DNA of 64,000 nt from Acidobacteriota bacterium (lineage in GTDB: Bacteria; Acidobacteriota; Terriglobia; Bryobacterales; Bryobacteraceae), in assembly GCA_025353165.1 (NCBI GenBank), contig JANXRE010000071.1:1-64000 (forward strand), read 5' to 3'. The notes under the pieces were generated by a model. The model had not been told where the DNA came from. It saw nothing but the letters and a program-made list of their open reading frames with translations, and made no database searches. Below are positions 1-8,683 of the stretch, one piece after another. A program made the position numbers and the translations under genes. Every line of letters begins with the position of its first letter. The stretch's first letter is position 1.

Positions 1-69
1 GTCCGGTCGTGGGGTGGCAGGCGGCGCGGGCGCGACGGGAGCAGCCGAAGAGATTCCATTGTTCTTCAC
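1..69 (-). CDS. Possible N-terminus of an Ala/Pro-rich protein, cut by window edge
   Basis: A minus-strand frame opens with GTG at 69 and runs out of the window, giving VKNNGISSAAPVAPAPPATP. An AGGAA lies about five bases upstream. Ala/Pro-rich composition is common in linkers, but 23 codons cannot prove coding. An alternative ATG frame lies just inside it. The segment 70-178 shows nothing convincing. Confidence 0.2.
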   Translation of the reverse strand, partial: MKNNGISSAAPVAPAPPATPRPD

Positions 70-178
70 ATTGATTCCTGTTCTCGCCCTGCTCAGTAAT
101 TACGACCAGGAGAACTGTCTCATCAATGTTGGCACGGAGGGGGCGGTTAGAATGCGCCCGTCGCCTCCAGCAAACCCC

Positions 179-1699
179 TCAGTCCGGCCGCTCGAACCGG
201 GTCAGCCAGTCCTCGTTGAACTCAACGTGTTTGATCGAGTACCGCCGGAACGTGTAGATCAGGTGGATCGTTCCATCCGCAGTCTGCAGGGCCGATGGAT
301 AGGAGTACTCGCCTGGATCGCTTTCCAGCTTTAACGGCTCGCTCCAACTCCGGCCGTCGTCGGTCGACCGCGCGATGTGCAGCGGAGTTCGCGCATCGCT
401 CTGGTTGTTGAAAACCAGCAGAACGTGGCCGTTCGCGAGCTTCCGCATCGAAATTCCGGCGTCTGGATTGTTCCATTTCGTCGGACTCGGTTCAGTCCAC
501 GTGCGTCCCCCGTCCCGCGATTCCGAGGCGACGATCTTCGGCCGGACGCGCAGATACGCCAGCAGGGAACCGTCGTTCCTTTCGATGAAGGTCGGTTGCT
601 CGCCGCCGCGCATCATCCCGCTCTTCGTCCAGGTTTCGCCGTTGTCGCGGCTTGACAGGAAGAACGACAGGTCGACGCCACCCCCATTCCGCTCGTCGCT
701 GATCGGCAAAATCAGCGACCCATCCCGCAGGTGGACGGTCAAATTGCGAGGCAGCCAGCCCAGCGTGTCATGGAAGAACGGCTTGTCCGCGGTCCAGGTG
801 GTGCCGTTATCGGATGAAGTTCGAAAGAACAAGCGGCACGCGTCCCAGCCCGTTCCCCGCACCATCGGCTGCTCGCCTTCCATCCGGCCCCACACCAGCC
901 AAACGCGCTTCCGGCCGTCGGTGAACAGAACCGCGTTGCCTGGAGGCTTGCCCGGGCTTCGCACCAGCACGCGCGGCTTCGACCATTCGTGCGATCCCTT
1001 CGCGCGCCGGCTCAGAAAAATGACCTGGTCGTCGGACGATTCGTAACTACCGCCGTACCACGACACCAGCAGGTCGCCGTTCGAGGCCTCGGTGATGGTG
1101 GAGCAGTGATGTACGGGAGCGCCGGGAATCTCGTCGAAAATCAGCTCCGAGCGAAAATGGATCGACCCATACGGCGAACGGATCGCCCGCGGCGGCAAGA
1201 CTCTGCCGATCGGAGCGCCGTAAAAGGGCAACTCGACCGGAGGCGCGCCGCTTCCGTAGGTTTCCAGCGCGCGCCCGAGACCGGATAGCGGTCCGCGATA
1301 AACCAGTTTCCATTCCTTGTTCAGAAGAAACACCGCGGGAACTGCCGTCGCACCGAGCGCCGCGGCTGCTCGGCCCGACGGATCGATGTACACCGGGAAA
1401 TTGAAACCGCTCGCCTGTGAAAATGCGCGAATCTCGGCTGCCGTTTCACCCTCCGGGAACAATCCCGCGAACACGACGCGGCGATGCCGGTATTTCTGAT
1501 TGAGTGCGGTGATTTCGGCGGCAACCGTATCAAGCTGGTTGTCCCGCGCCGACAGGTAGATCAGTACCGTTCCCGCCCGCGCGGGATTTGCACCCACGAC
1601 AACCGGATCGCCCTCGGGGGTCTTCACTCGGAGCGGTCCCGGATCCGCCGCCCAACAACACCCGGCGAATAGGAAACCAAGGAGAATATGATGACTCAT
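179..1699 (-). CDS. Secreted redoxin-like / sialidase (BNR) fusion protein
   Basis: This 506-residue exported protein starts MSHHILLGFLFAGCCWA, a signal peptide that may carry a lipobox-like cysteine. Residues about 20-160 resemble a thioredoxin/AhpC fold (beta strand TVLIYLSA, then VYIDPSGRAAAALGATAVPAVFLLN with a cis-Pro-like AVPAVF) but lack a CxxC. Residues about 180-500 form a sialidase/BNR propeller with several Asp-box motifs (SSDNGTTWT, SRDNGETWT, SRDGGRTWT, STDDGRSWS). Exo-sialidases and related hydrolases with this fold act on sialosides or other uronic/ulosonic glycans outside the cytoplasm. The start is fixed by an ATGA overlap with the upstream transporter stop. It is the last gene of an operon with kdsB and an aldolase. 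The substrate is unknown and the redoxin part may be only structural. Confidence 0.8.
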   Translation of the reverse strand: MSHHILLGFLFAGCCWAADPGPLRVKTPEGDPVVVGANPARAGTVLIYLSARDNQLDTVAAEITALNQKYRHRRVVFAGLFPEGETAAEIRAFSQASGFNFPVYIDPSGRAAAALGATAVPAVFLLNKEWKLVYRGPLSGLGRALETYGSGAPPVELPFYGAPIGRVLPPRAIRSPYGSIHFRSELIFDEIPGAPVHHCSTITEASNGDLLVSWYGGSYESSDDQVIFLSRRAKGSHEWSKPRVLVRSPGKPPGNAVLFTDGRKRVWLVWGRMEGEQPMVRGTGWDACRLFFRTSSDNGTTWTADKPFFHDTLGWLPRNLTVHLRDGSLILPISDERNGGGVDLSFFLSSRDNGETWTKSGMMRGGEQPTFIERNDGSLLAYLRVRPKIVASESRDGGRTWTEPSPTKWNNPDAGISMRKLANGHVLLVFNNQSDARTPLHIARSTDDGRSWSEPLKLESDPGEYSYPSALQTADGTIHLIYTFRRYSIKHVEFNEDWLTRFERPD

Positions 1700-2988
1700 A
1701 ATAGTGCGGCTTCCGCAGCCAGCTCCAACCGGAGCCGTTCGGTGTCGCGCGGCGCAAACCGCAACGCCGCGACAGTCAGCAGCAACGCCGCCACCCAGTA
1801 CGCCGACGCCGCCATCGCGATCGCGTTGCTCAACCCGAAGCGCTCGGACAGCCACCCGACCAGCACGGGAGCGGTGCCGCCGCCGACCAGCCACCCCATA
1901 AAATTCATGACGCCTGTCGCGGTGCCGCGCGCCTCCGGCCGGATCACGTCGAAAACGGATGCGAAGATATTCGCTTCGTACAGTCCCTTGAAAAAACCCC
2001 AGAACATCAGCCCCGCGATCAGCCAGCCCATGTTCCCGGTCAGAGCGCAAAGCACTGCGAACGGAGCTTCGCAGAAAATTCCGAAGGCCTGCACCAAAAT
2101 GCGTCCTCCCGGCAAACGCCGCCGCAATGAATCCGCCATCCAGCCCCCGAGCGGCGAACCCAGCAAGCTCGTTACCTGGATGTACAACGTCGCGGTGAGC
2201 GCGGCCATGGGCAAGTTTAGATGAAATTTCTCATACAAAAACGTCGGCATCCAAGTAAAAATCACCATCGCTGTGAAGTTCTCGCACATGAACGCGGCCA
2301 TCAGCAGCAGCACCGTGGGCCGTCCCAGGATCACGCGAACGAATTCGCGAACCGGCATGCGCACGTGCTTGTGCGGAACCGCGCCCTGGGCTAGATCGGC
2401 AATGTCGGCGGCGCCCCGCTCGGGCTCAATCAAAAAGCGCTGCAAAGCCAGACCCAGCAGAACTCCGCAGCCGCCGAAGATCACGAATGCCGCCCGCCAG
2501 CCGAGATGTTTCGCGATCAGTCCCGCAAGAAATCCGCCGGCGATGATGCCCACGTAGACGCTCGTCTGGTGCGTGCCCATGGCGCGGGACCGCGTGGCCT
2601 TCCCGTGATAGTCGCTGATGAGCGACATCGACGCGGGAAAATATGCGGTCTCGCCGAGCCCTTCCGCCGCGCGAAACAAAAGGAGGTGCGTGAAGTTGCG
2701 CGACAGCGCCGTCGCCATGCAGATCAGGCTCCAGGTCTGCAACCCTGTGAGGATCGCCGTCTTCCGGCGGACCCGGTCGATGATATTGCCGACCAACGGC
2801 GCGGCGATCCCATATACCAGCGCGAACGACGACCCGAGCATGCCGAGTTGAACGCGGCTTAGGTGGAACTCCTTCGCCAGAAGCGGGAACACCGAGTAGA
2901 TGGCCTGCCGGTCGGCGTAGTTGAAAAACGCCATCCACCACAACATCGCGACGACATACCACTTGTAGCGCCCGGATGTCGCCGTCAT
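1696..2988 (-). CDS. MFS transporter (ACS-like sugar-acid family)
   Basis: A 430-residue inner-membrane permease with about 12 hydrophobic segments. The N-terminus KWYVVAMLWWMAFFNYADRQAIYSVFPLL is typical of the anion:cation symporter branch (hexuronate, galactonate and glucarate uptake), and a loop 2-3 basic motif (DRVRRKTAI) is present. It overlaps the gene on each side by ATGA, so it is translationally coupled to the unknown enzyme upstream and the sialidase downstream. Inference: it imports the monosaccharide or acid sugar released by the sialidase-like protein. The family is secure, the substrate is not. Confidence 0.85.
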   Translation of the reverse strand: MTATSGRYKWYVVAMLWWMAFFNYADRQAIYSVFPLLAKEFHLSRVQLGMLGSSFALVYGIAAPLVGNIIDRVRRKTAILTGLQTWSLICMATALSRNFTHLLLFRAAEGLGETAYFPASMSLISDYHGKATRSRAMGTHQTSVYVGIIAGGFLAGLIAKHLGWRAAFVIFGGCGVLLGLALQRFLIEPERGAADIADLAQGAVPHKHVRMPVREFVRVILGRPTVLLLMAAFMCENFTAMVIFTWMPTFLYEKFHLNLPMAALTATLYIQVTSLLGSPLGGWMADSLRRRLPGGRILVQAFGIFCEAPFAVLCALTGNMGWLIAGLMFWGFFKGLYEANIFASVFDVIRPEARGTATGVMNFMGWLVGGGTAPVLVGWLSERFGLSNAIAMAASAYWVAALLLTVAALRFAPRDTERLRLELAAEAALL

Positions 2989-4139
2989 AGAACTCGTTTC
3001 GCCTCCCGGTACATCTCCTCACGGTCGAGGAACCGGACGCCGGTGGTGATCCACTCGCGCATCCGCTTGCCATGCTCGCTTTCCTGCGGCGCGGACATAA
3101 AGTCGAGCCGGATCCCAAGCCGCTCCTCCAGGCCAGCGGCGATGATCGGCCACGCTGCACCGATGTCCGCCGTGACCGGAATGCTGGTTTCCAGGCGCGC
3201 GAAGCCCGACATCTCCATGCGGAATGGAATACCGGTGCTCTTCGTTTTGGGCAAGCCCTGGTCCACCGCATTCTGCACGCTGGAGCCTTCACGCTCCAGC
3301 GACCAGGCGCGCTCCAGATTCGGGTCGAGATCGATCCGCACGAGCGTCTTGCCCTGGAGGCTATAGGTGGAAAGATAATCCCACGCCGCCCAAACACCGT
3401 GACCTGTATATGTTTCGAAGGGGCCGTCGTGAATTTCCTGTGTCAGCGCGATGGCGGATTCGATAATCACGTCGGCGCTCGAAAGCAACTCGGCGACCGC
3501 CCGCGCCCGCCGGCTGATGGACCACGTATCCCCGATCGCGAGCCCCACCGCGCCGCCGCCGATCAGTTGAGGAATCGAGACTACGACAGGGACGTTCATC
3601 CGCGCGCCCGCGCCGATCATCGTCATCGGATCGGCGCCGAAACCGGCGAAGCGCTCCAGTGAAACTCCATACTGCACGGCCGCGGATTGAATTTCGCGAG
3701 CCAGTCGCTCGGTGCGCAGCCCCATCGGCCACGCCATGTTTCCGGCCGCTTTGATGATGCTCTGTCCTGGCTCGGCGAGCAGAGTATCGTATACATCCCA
3801 GCCGTCCGGCATCTCTTTTGCGATCGTCGCGCGTTGCGCGGCATCGAGCATCGTAATCTCGAACGTCCCTCCGCGCGGCATGATGTCGAGCGGCAAGGGC
3901 GGCCGAGCCGGAACTCGCCATACGCGATCGAGCGTGCCGGCCATTTCATGAGCGACCACCGCCGAACTGGTGATGACGCCGTCGACCACCTTCTTGCGAA
4001 TTAACTCCGCGATCAGCGTCGTGACGCCCTCGTGGATGTTGGGGCCGCTGCCCGTGATGACGACAACCCGCTTGCCGTTCTCTTTTGCCGCAACGATACT
4101 GCGGATTGCCGACTCGAGATGTTCGGCCGTTGGTGTCAT
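2985..4139 (-). CDS. Unrecognised Rossmann-like enzyme in the sugar-acid operon
   Basis: 384 residues with no signal peptide or membrane segment. Residues 20-60 (VVVITGSGPNIHEG, then LIRKKVVDGVITSSAVVAHE) resemble the dinucleotide-binding part of deoxyhypusine-synthase-like or LOR/SDH (TIGR00300-like) proteins. A second Gly-rich stretch (FAGFGADPMTMIGAGARMNVP, about 165-185) and IPQLIGGGAVGLAIGD (about 189-204) also look cofactor- or phosphate-binding. I cannot name its reaction. ATGA overlaps with the transporter downstream and kdsB upstream place it firmly in the operon. It may convert an unusual ulosonate or its open-chain form, which is inference from context only. Confidence 0.6.
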   Translation of the reverse strand: MTPTAEHLESAIRSIVAAKENGKRVVVITGSGPNIHEGVTTLIAELIRKKVVDGVITSSAVVAHEMAGTLDRVWRVPARPPLPLDIMPRGGTFEITMLDAAQRATIAKEMPDGWDVYDTLLAEPGQSIIKAAGNMAWPMGLRTERLAREIQSAAVQYGVSLERFAGFGADPMTMIGAGARMNVPVVVSIPQLIGGGAVGLAIGDTWSISRRARAVAELLSSADVIIESAIALTQEIHDGPFETYTGHGVWAAWDYLSTYSLQGKTLVRIDLDPNLERAWSLEREGSSVQNAVDQGLPKTKSTGIPFRMEMSGFARLETSIPVTADIGAAWPIIAAGLEERLGIRLDFMSAPQESEHGKRMREWITTGVRFLDREEMYREAKRVL

Positions 4140-4858
4140 GCCAGAATCCGCCGCACGCGCTCAAGATCCTGCGCGGTGTCGACCGACACGATCTCTCCGT
4201 CGCATTGCGTCTCGGCGAGGTAGATCGCGAGCCCGTTTTCCAGCGCGCGCAATTGTTCCAACCCTTCGATCTCCTCGAGTGGAGTCGGCGGCAGTTGCGC
4301 GAGTGTTAGGAGCGCTTCGCGAGTGTAAGCGTACAGTCCGATATGTTCGAACACCCGGAATCGCGCGGTGCGTGTGCGCGGAAATGGAATCAGCGATCGC
4401 GAAAAGTACATCGCTCTCCCTTTCAAATCGCAAACTACCTTCACCACGCCGCTGTCGCCATACGCGTCCTCCGGCACGCACTTCATCAGCGTGGCCAGCG
4501 CCGCGCCCGGATTCGATTCCAGCACCGCCACACATTCGTCGATCATTCGCGGATCGATCAGCGGCTCGTCACCCTGAATGTTCACGAAGATTTCACCCGG
4601 CATCGATTCCGCCACTTCGGCAACGCGCTCGGTGCCGCAAGTATGATCCGCTCGCGTCATCACCGCGCGCCCCCCGAGTTCTTCGATAGCCTGCAGGATC
4701 CGCTGGTCGTCGGTCGCAACCACCACCGCGTCTAGCGACCTCGCCCGCGATGCCCGCTCGAAAACATGCCAAATCATCGGCCTGCCATGTATATCGGCGA
4801 GCGGCTTGCCTTCCAGCCGCGTCGATTTGTAGCGCGCGGGAATTACGCCTACAACCAT
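4136..4858 (-). CDS. kdsB: 3-deoxy-manno-octulosonate cytidylyltransferase (CMP-Kdo synthetase)
   Basis: 240 residues with the family N-terminus VVGVIPARYKSTRLEGKPLADI (nucleotide-binding loop) followed by the GRPMIWHVFERA and ATDD signatures. NIQGDEPLID (about residues 91-100) is the metal/CTP-binding motif, and FSRSLIPFPR and HIGLYAYTREAL complete the KdsB pattern. The reaction is CTP + Kdo to CMP-Kdo, normally for lipopolysaccharide. ATG 4858 is chosen because it precedes the conserved loop directly. It overlaps the aldolase stop by ten bases. Placement inside a sialidase/transport/aldolase operon rather than an LPS locus is unusual and may mean it activates another ulosonic acid. Confidence 0.9.
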   Translation of the reverse strand: MVVGVIPARYKSTRLEGKPLADIHGRPMIWHVFERASRARSLDAVVVATDDQRILQAIEELGGRAVMTRADHTCGTERVAEVAESMPGEIFVNIQGDEPLIDPRMIDECVAVLESNPGAALATLMKCVPEDAYGDSGVVKVVCDLKGRAMYFSRSLIPFPRTRTARFRVFEHIGLYAYTREALLTLAQLPPTPLEEIEGLEQLRALENGLAIYLAETQCDGEIVSVDTAQDLERVRRILA

Positions 4859-5712
4859 CGCTGGACCCACGCTTCGAAGTCGGCGATGGCGGCCTTTCGC
4901 GACTCCGCCACAGGCTGATGCAATGGGCCGTTGGGAATACCGCGGACCTCCAAACCGATACGCACGCCCCACGGTATCGGCATCTGGACCAGCTTTTCGA
5001 TCAACTCATCCAACACGCGCTGTTGTGCCACAGCATCCGCCATCTCGCCGCGCCGGAAGGCGCGGTAGATGGACCCAACCAGGTCGGGCGCGAAGCATGC
5101 GATGCCGGAGATGACGCCGTCCCAACCCGCGTTCAAAGCAGGCAGCAGCAGGCTGTCGTCGCCTACCATCACGGACACGGGACAGCGGCGGAGGGGCTCG
5201 AGGTTCTTCTCGTCACCGCTCGAATCCTTAATGCCCACCAGGTTTGGAACCGATTCGACGAGACGCGCCATTGTCTCCACCGTGAGGCCGGCCGTGAACG
5301 ACGGGAGGTTGTACAGCAGACATGGGGTCGAAACCGACTCGCACACTTGCTCGCAGAAAGCAGCCAGATCGTCCTGGTTGTAGTTGAAGAAGTAGGGCAT
5401 CGGAACCAGCAGATAGCTGGCCCCATGATCTTCGGCGCAGTGCGCGAGTTGAAGAGTCGTATGGATGGAAGAGGTCCCAACCGATGCGATGAGAATGCCC
5501 GATCCATCGAGCCGCTTGCTTACCTGGGCGATCATCGACGCGCGCTCCGCGAGGGTGAAGTGAGGGTACTCGCCGGTGCCGCCTCCGACTACGACGCCGT
5601 CCATCCCGCGGTCCATTACGAAATCGACTACCCGGTCGAGCGTCGGCAAGTCGGCTGCTCCGTATTCGCCGGTCGGCGTGATCAGGGCGGCGAATACGCC
5701 GGACAGTCGCAT
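4849..5712 (-). CDS. DapA/NanA-family (DHDPS-like) lyase
   Basis: 287 residues forming a class I pyruvate-aldolase TIM barrel. Visible hallmarks are GGTGEYPHFTLAER near the N-terminus (the usual GTTGE loop becomes GGTGE), YNLPSFTAG with the catalytic Tyr, and GIKDSSGD with the Schiff-base Lys. The family includes dihydrodipicolinate synthase, N-acetylneuraminate lyase and keto-deoxy sugar aldolases. A biosynthetic DapA role is unlikely given the neighbours, so a ulosonate aldolase is the preferred inference. ATG 5712 is taken instead of an upstream TTG at 5721. It is the first gene of the operon and diverges from the IclR regulator. Confidence 0.8.
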   Translation of the reverse strand: MRLSGVFAALITPTGEYGAADLPTLDRVVDFVMDRGMDGVVVGGGTGEYPHFTLAERASMIAQVSKRLDGSGILIASVGTSSIHTTLQLAHCAEDHGASYLLVPMPYFFNYNQDDLAAFCEQVCESVSTPCLLYNLPSFTAGLTVETMARLVESVPNLVGIKDSSGDEKNLEPLRRCPVSVMVGDDSLLLPALNAGWDGVISGIACFAPDLVGSIYRAFRRGEMADAVAQQRVLDELIEKLVQMPIPWGVRIGLEVRGIPNGPLHQPVAESRKAAIADFEAWVQRWL

Positions 5713-5755
5713 AGAAAGCAAATTATCACACCGGCGGACATATCGTCAACAAAAC

Positions 5756-5781
5756 TGAAACGATGTTTTATATTTGAAACA
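5756..5781. promoter_or_regulatory. Candidate operator between the aldolase operon and the IclR gene
   Basis: Two direct TGAAAC copies (5756-5761 and 5775-5780) lie 19 bases apart in an AT-rich stretch of the 97-bp divergent region. The inner TGTTT/AAACA (5764-5768 and 5777-5781) form an inverted repeat. Position and symmetry suit an IclR-type operator controlling both directions. No footprint or comparative support is available. Confidence 0.35.
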
Positions 5782-5809
5782 CCGACGAAGCCGGTGATAA
5801 GATATCTCT

Positions 5810-6574
5810 GTGGTGGCCAAGCCCCGTTATTTCTCGCAAGCCATCGGTAACGCTCTCGCCGTGCTCGAGACACTGCAAGGAAGCGGTTCGCCGCTGACTT
5901 TAAGCGAGGTCACGAGTCGGACGAAGCTGCCGAAGAGCTCGGCATTCCGTATTCTGCGAACGTTGGAAATCACGGGATATGCGGAGCGCGTCGACGGAGA
6001 TCGATTCCGGTTGGGAGACAAAGGCTCCGGCTCTTTTCTCGCCAAACTGGCGACGTCGATCACGGCTGCGGCCGCCACGCCGATGCGCCAGCTCGGCCGT
6101 GAGTTTCGGGAAACGGTAAGCCTGGCTATTCTGTTCAACAGCCACATCGAGGTGGCCGCGGTGGTCGAAAGTCCGCAGCGCGTCCGCATGGGCAACGTGG
6201 TGGGTGGCCTGATTCCGCCGCATGCCAGTTCGCTCGGAAAATGCGTTACCGCGTTTCAACCGGACGAGGACCGCGACCGGCTGATTCGTTCGTACGGGGT
6301 CATGAAGATGACCGAGAAGACCATCACCGAGGAGCTGCTTCTGCATCGCGAGCTCGAACTGGTGCGGGCGCGAGGCTATGCGACGGACCTCGAGGAGAGT
6401 GCGATGGACGGATGCTGCCTGGCCGCGCCCATCATGAGCCGCGACGGGAAGGTGGTGGCGGCCATCAGCATCTCCATGCCGAAGATGCGCTTCAAGAACC
6501 GGGAGAGGCTGATCGCGGCAGTTCGCGACGCCGCGGCCGAGATCACGAAAGGCATGGCTAAACGGAGCCCTTAA
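5810..6574 (+). CDS. IclR-family transcriptional regulator
   Basis: 254 residues starting at GTG. Residues about 8-65 form the IclR winged helix-turn-helix (AIGNALAVLETL, TLSEVTSRTKLPKSSAFRILRTLE, GYAERVDGDRFRLG). Residues about 80-250 are the effector-binding domain (PHASSLGKCVTAF, YATDLEESAMDGCCLAAPI, AAISISMPKMR). It is divergent from the aldolase/kdsB operon with a 97-bp shared control region, so it most likely senses a sugar acid and controls that operon. It converges on the second sialidase, sharing four bases. Confidence 0.92.
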   Translation: MVAKPRYFSQAIGNALAVLETLQGSGSPLTLSEVTSRTKLPKSSAFRILRTLEITGYAERVDGDRFRLGDKGSGSFLAKLATSITAAAATPMRQLGREFRETVSLAILFNSHIEVAAVVESPQRVRMGNVVGGLIPPHASSLGKCVTAFQPDEDRDRLIRSYGVMKMTEKTITEELLLHRELELVRARGYATDLEESAMDGCCLAAPIMSRDGKVVAAISISMPKMRFKNRERLIAAVRDAAAEITKGMAKRSP

Positions 6575-7662
6575 GGCTGCCAGATGGTTGCCGCGATGAA
6601 GCGCTCCGCAGTGCAGTCCGTGTTGTAGTAGTACACCGTGACGACTTTGCCGTCGGGCCGCTGCGTGCTTCGCGTGTAGCCGAGGTCCCAGCAGCCGCCG
6701 TCCGTTCGCAACACATTTTCGGGGCTCCATGTTTTTCCCTCATCGGCGCTGATGCGCGCTCGGATTCCGAACGGAGCCTCGCGCCGGCCGTACGTCAAGA
6801 CGAGTCGCCGATCTGTAAGATGGATCAGGCTCGGCGGATTCTCGACTCCGGGCGCCGGACGCCCAACGTATTGCCAAGTCGCCCCGTTGTCGTCCGTGCG
6901 GTAGAGATCGATCCATTCGCGGTAACGCACGGCGGTGAGCATGGTCCGAGGAGAGAGCCGCACGGAAGAGGGCATGATGGCATGGTCCGCTCCTGCGGGT
7001 TCGGGCGTCACGTACGAAATGAGTTTCCAGGTCTGACCGCCGTCGGAGGTTCGCACGCAGATCACCCGCCCCTCCTTACGATTTGACTTGGCGGCGGTGA
7101 GGAATACAGTCAGGGTTTCGGGGCCGTCCACGATATAGTCCGTGCGGGCGGCGATTCCCTTTTGGCCAAAGCTTGGGACGCGAAATGGCCCTTTCCAATT
7201 CTTCCCCTTGTCGCTTGTATAGTAGAAGCGCGATGGGCCGATGTCGATGTCTTCCATTCGGAAGGTGATCGCAAATCCGGGATTCGCGAAATCCATCCTG
7301 CCCATAAACTCCGTCAAACGTGGCCCGCCTGGTTCCGTTGGAACTCCCGCGATCTTGGCTCCGGGCGGCGGCTTCAGGCCCGAGGGTTCTTCGACGCTCC
7401 AGGTCTCGCCTCCGTCCAGACTGCGGGCGAGCAGATGATTTTCGGCCAGTGTGTAATCGATGGAGTGCTCGTGCTCGCCGGGACGGCGCGCATGGAAATA
7501 GCCGGCTTCGAAACCCACGACTATTTCATTGCCCCACGACCAGACGCCGTGGTTCGCAGGCCATCCGGCAAAACGCTCCGGCTGCCGATACACGACCACC
7601 GTCTTGGAAGTATCGGCCGCGCTGGCCACGAGCGTGACGAATGCAAGGAATCGCAGAATCAT
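6571..7662 (-). CDS. Secreted sialidase-like (BNR) protein
   Basis: 363 residues with a short signal peptide (MILRFLAFVTLVASAADT). Asp-box/BNR repeats occur at ARSLDGGETWSVE, TSDKGKNWKG, RTSDGGQTWKL, RTDDNGATWQ and ISADEGKTWSPE, covering a six-bladed propeller of typical sialidase length. The mature protein would act outside the inner membrane on glycans. It lies four bases from the zinc dehydrogenase gene, so it may end the six-gene sugar operon upstream. It is distinct from the fusion at 179-1699, as it has no redoxin part. Exact specificity cannot be read from the sequence. Confidence 0.8.
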   Translation of the reverse strand: MILRFLAFVTLVASAADTSKTVVVYRQPERFAGWPANHGVWSWGNEIVVGFEAGYFHARRPGEHEHSIDYTLAENHLLARSLDGGETWSVEEPSGLKPPPGAKIAGVPTEPGGPRLTEFMGRMDFANPGFAITFRMEDIDIGPSRFYYTSDKGKNWKGPFRVPSFGQKGIAARTDYIVDGPETLTVFLTAAKSNRKEGRVICVRTSDGGQTWKLISYVTPEPAGADHAIMPSSVRLSPRTMLTAVRYREWIDLYRTDDNGATWQYVGRPAPGVENPPSLIHLTDRRLVLTYGRREAPFGIRARISADEGKTWSPENVLRTDGGCWDLGYTRSTQRPDGKVVTVYYYNTDCTAERFIAATIWQP

Positions 7663-7665
7663 AGT

Positions 7666-8676
7666 CTAAGGCTCGATCAGCACCTTCAGGCACTCATCGC
7701 TTCCGGTGGCTTTGAATGCCTCGAGTCCTTCGTTTAACGGGTACCGGTGCGTCGCCACGGCATCCGCGTTCAAGCGGCCGGAGATCAACAAGTCCAGCGC
7801 GCGCGACATTGTATTGGGATTGTTGTACGATCCCCGAATCGTAATCTCAGCATCATTGATCCAGAACGGATTCACAACCAGGTCGTGATCTTTATGGCAG
7901 ACGCCATAGAGCATCACGGTTCCGCCACGCATCACGATGGCCATCGCCACCTTGACGGCTTCGACGTTTCCGGAACAATCGAACACTACCTCAGCGCCGT
8001 CGGGATGCCGCGATCGAATGGCGGCCGCGCCGGATTCCCGCGCCGGATCGATGGTCCACGACGCTCCCAGGGCCTCGGCGCGCTTGCGCCTTCCCGGCTG
8101 AGGGTCGATGACAATCACTTCACTGGCTCCCTGTATCAGCGCCAGTTGCAGAATGATGGCACCCATGGGGCCCGCGCCGAAAATGACCACGCGGTCGCCG
8201 GAGACAATTCCGGCGAGATCGACTCCGCGCAAGCAGCAGCCCACCGGCTCCGCGAGGGCCGCGTGAGCCAGCGGGAAATCGCGAGGGAGTTGATACGCCT
8301 GGGCGACCGGCACCGAGCAGAATTCCGCGAAACCGCCGGGAATGTTCACGCCCAGCGCCACCAGGTTCTTGCATAGGTGCGACTTCCCTCGGCGGCAAAA
8401 CGAGCAGGTACCGCAGAGAATATTCGGGTCGACGGCGACGTGATCTCCGGCCGTAAAGCCGTCCACTCCATCGCCCACCGCTTCCACGACGCCCGCAAAT
8501 TCGTGTCCCGGAACGAGGGGCAGGTTGGCCGGGTACAGGCCGTGCAGGATGTGGGGGTCCGTACCGCAAATGCCCGAAGCGGCGACCCGTACCAGGAGGG
8601 CTCCGGGACGGACTTCGGGTTTCGGCAGAGAGACGAGAGCGAGTTGTCCGATTTGAGGAATCTGGAGTACGAGCAT
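7666..8676 (-). CDS. Zinc-dependent medium-chain alcohol/polyol dehydrogenase
   Basis: 336 residues. The catalytic zinc site shows as GICGTDPH and GHEFAGVVEAVG, and the structural zinc site as CGTCSFCRRGKSHLC with four cysteines. The Rossmann motif is VVIFGAGPMGAIILQLA, and AEPVGCCLRGVDLA is typical of the sorbitol/threonine dehydrogenase branch. The reaction would be NAD(P)-dependent oxidation of a secondary alcohol on a sugar or polyol. ATG 8676 follows the isomerase stop by seven bases. It sits in an operon with SIS, epimerase and PfkB genes, consistent with catabolism of an unusual sugar. Confidence 0.9.
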   Translation of the reverse strand: MLVLQIPQIGQLALVSLPKPEVRPGALLVRVAASGICGTDPHILHGLYPANLPLVPGHEFAGVVEAVGDGVDGFTAGDHVAVDPNILCGTCSFCRRGKSHLCKNLVALGVNIPGGFAEFCSVPVAQAYQLPRDFPLAHAALAEPVGCCLRGVDLAGIVSGDRVVIFGAGPMGAIILQLALIQGASEVIVIDPQPGRRKRAEALGASWTIDPARESGAAAIRSRHPDGAEVVFDCSGNVEAVKVAMAIVMRGGTVMLYGVCHKDHDLVVNPFWINDAEITIRGSYNNPNTMSRALDLLISGRLNADAVATHRYPLNEGLEAFKATGSDECLKVLIEP

Positions 8677-8683
8677 CGTGGGC

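Noticed and set aside
4849-5712. Biosynthetic dapA of the lysine pathway
   Set aside because: The neighbours are sialidase, sugar-acid transporter and kdsB under an IclR regulator. No lysine gene is near.
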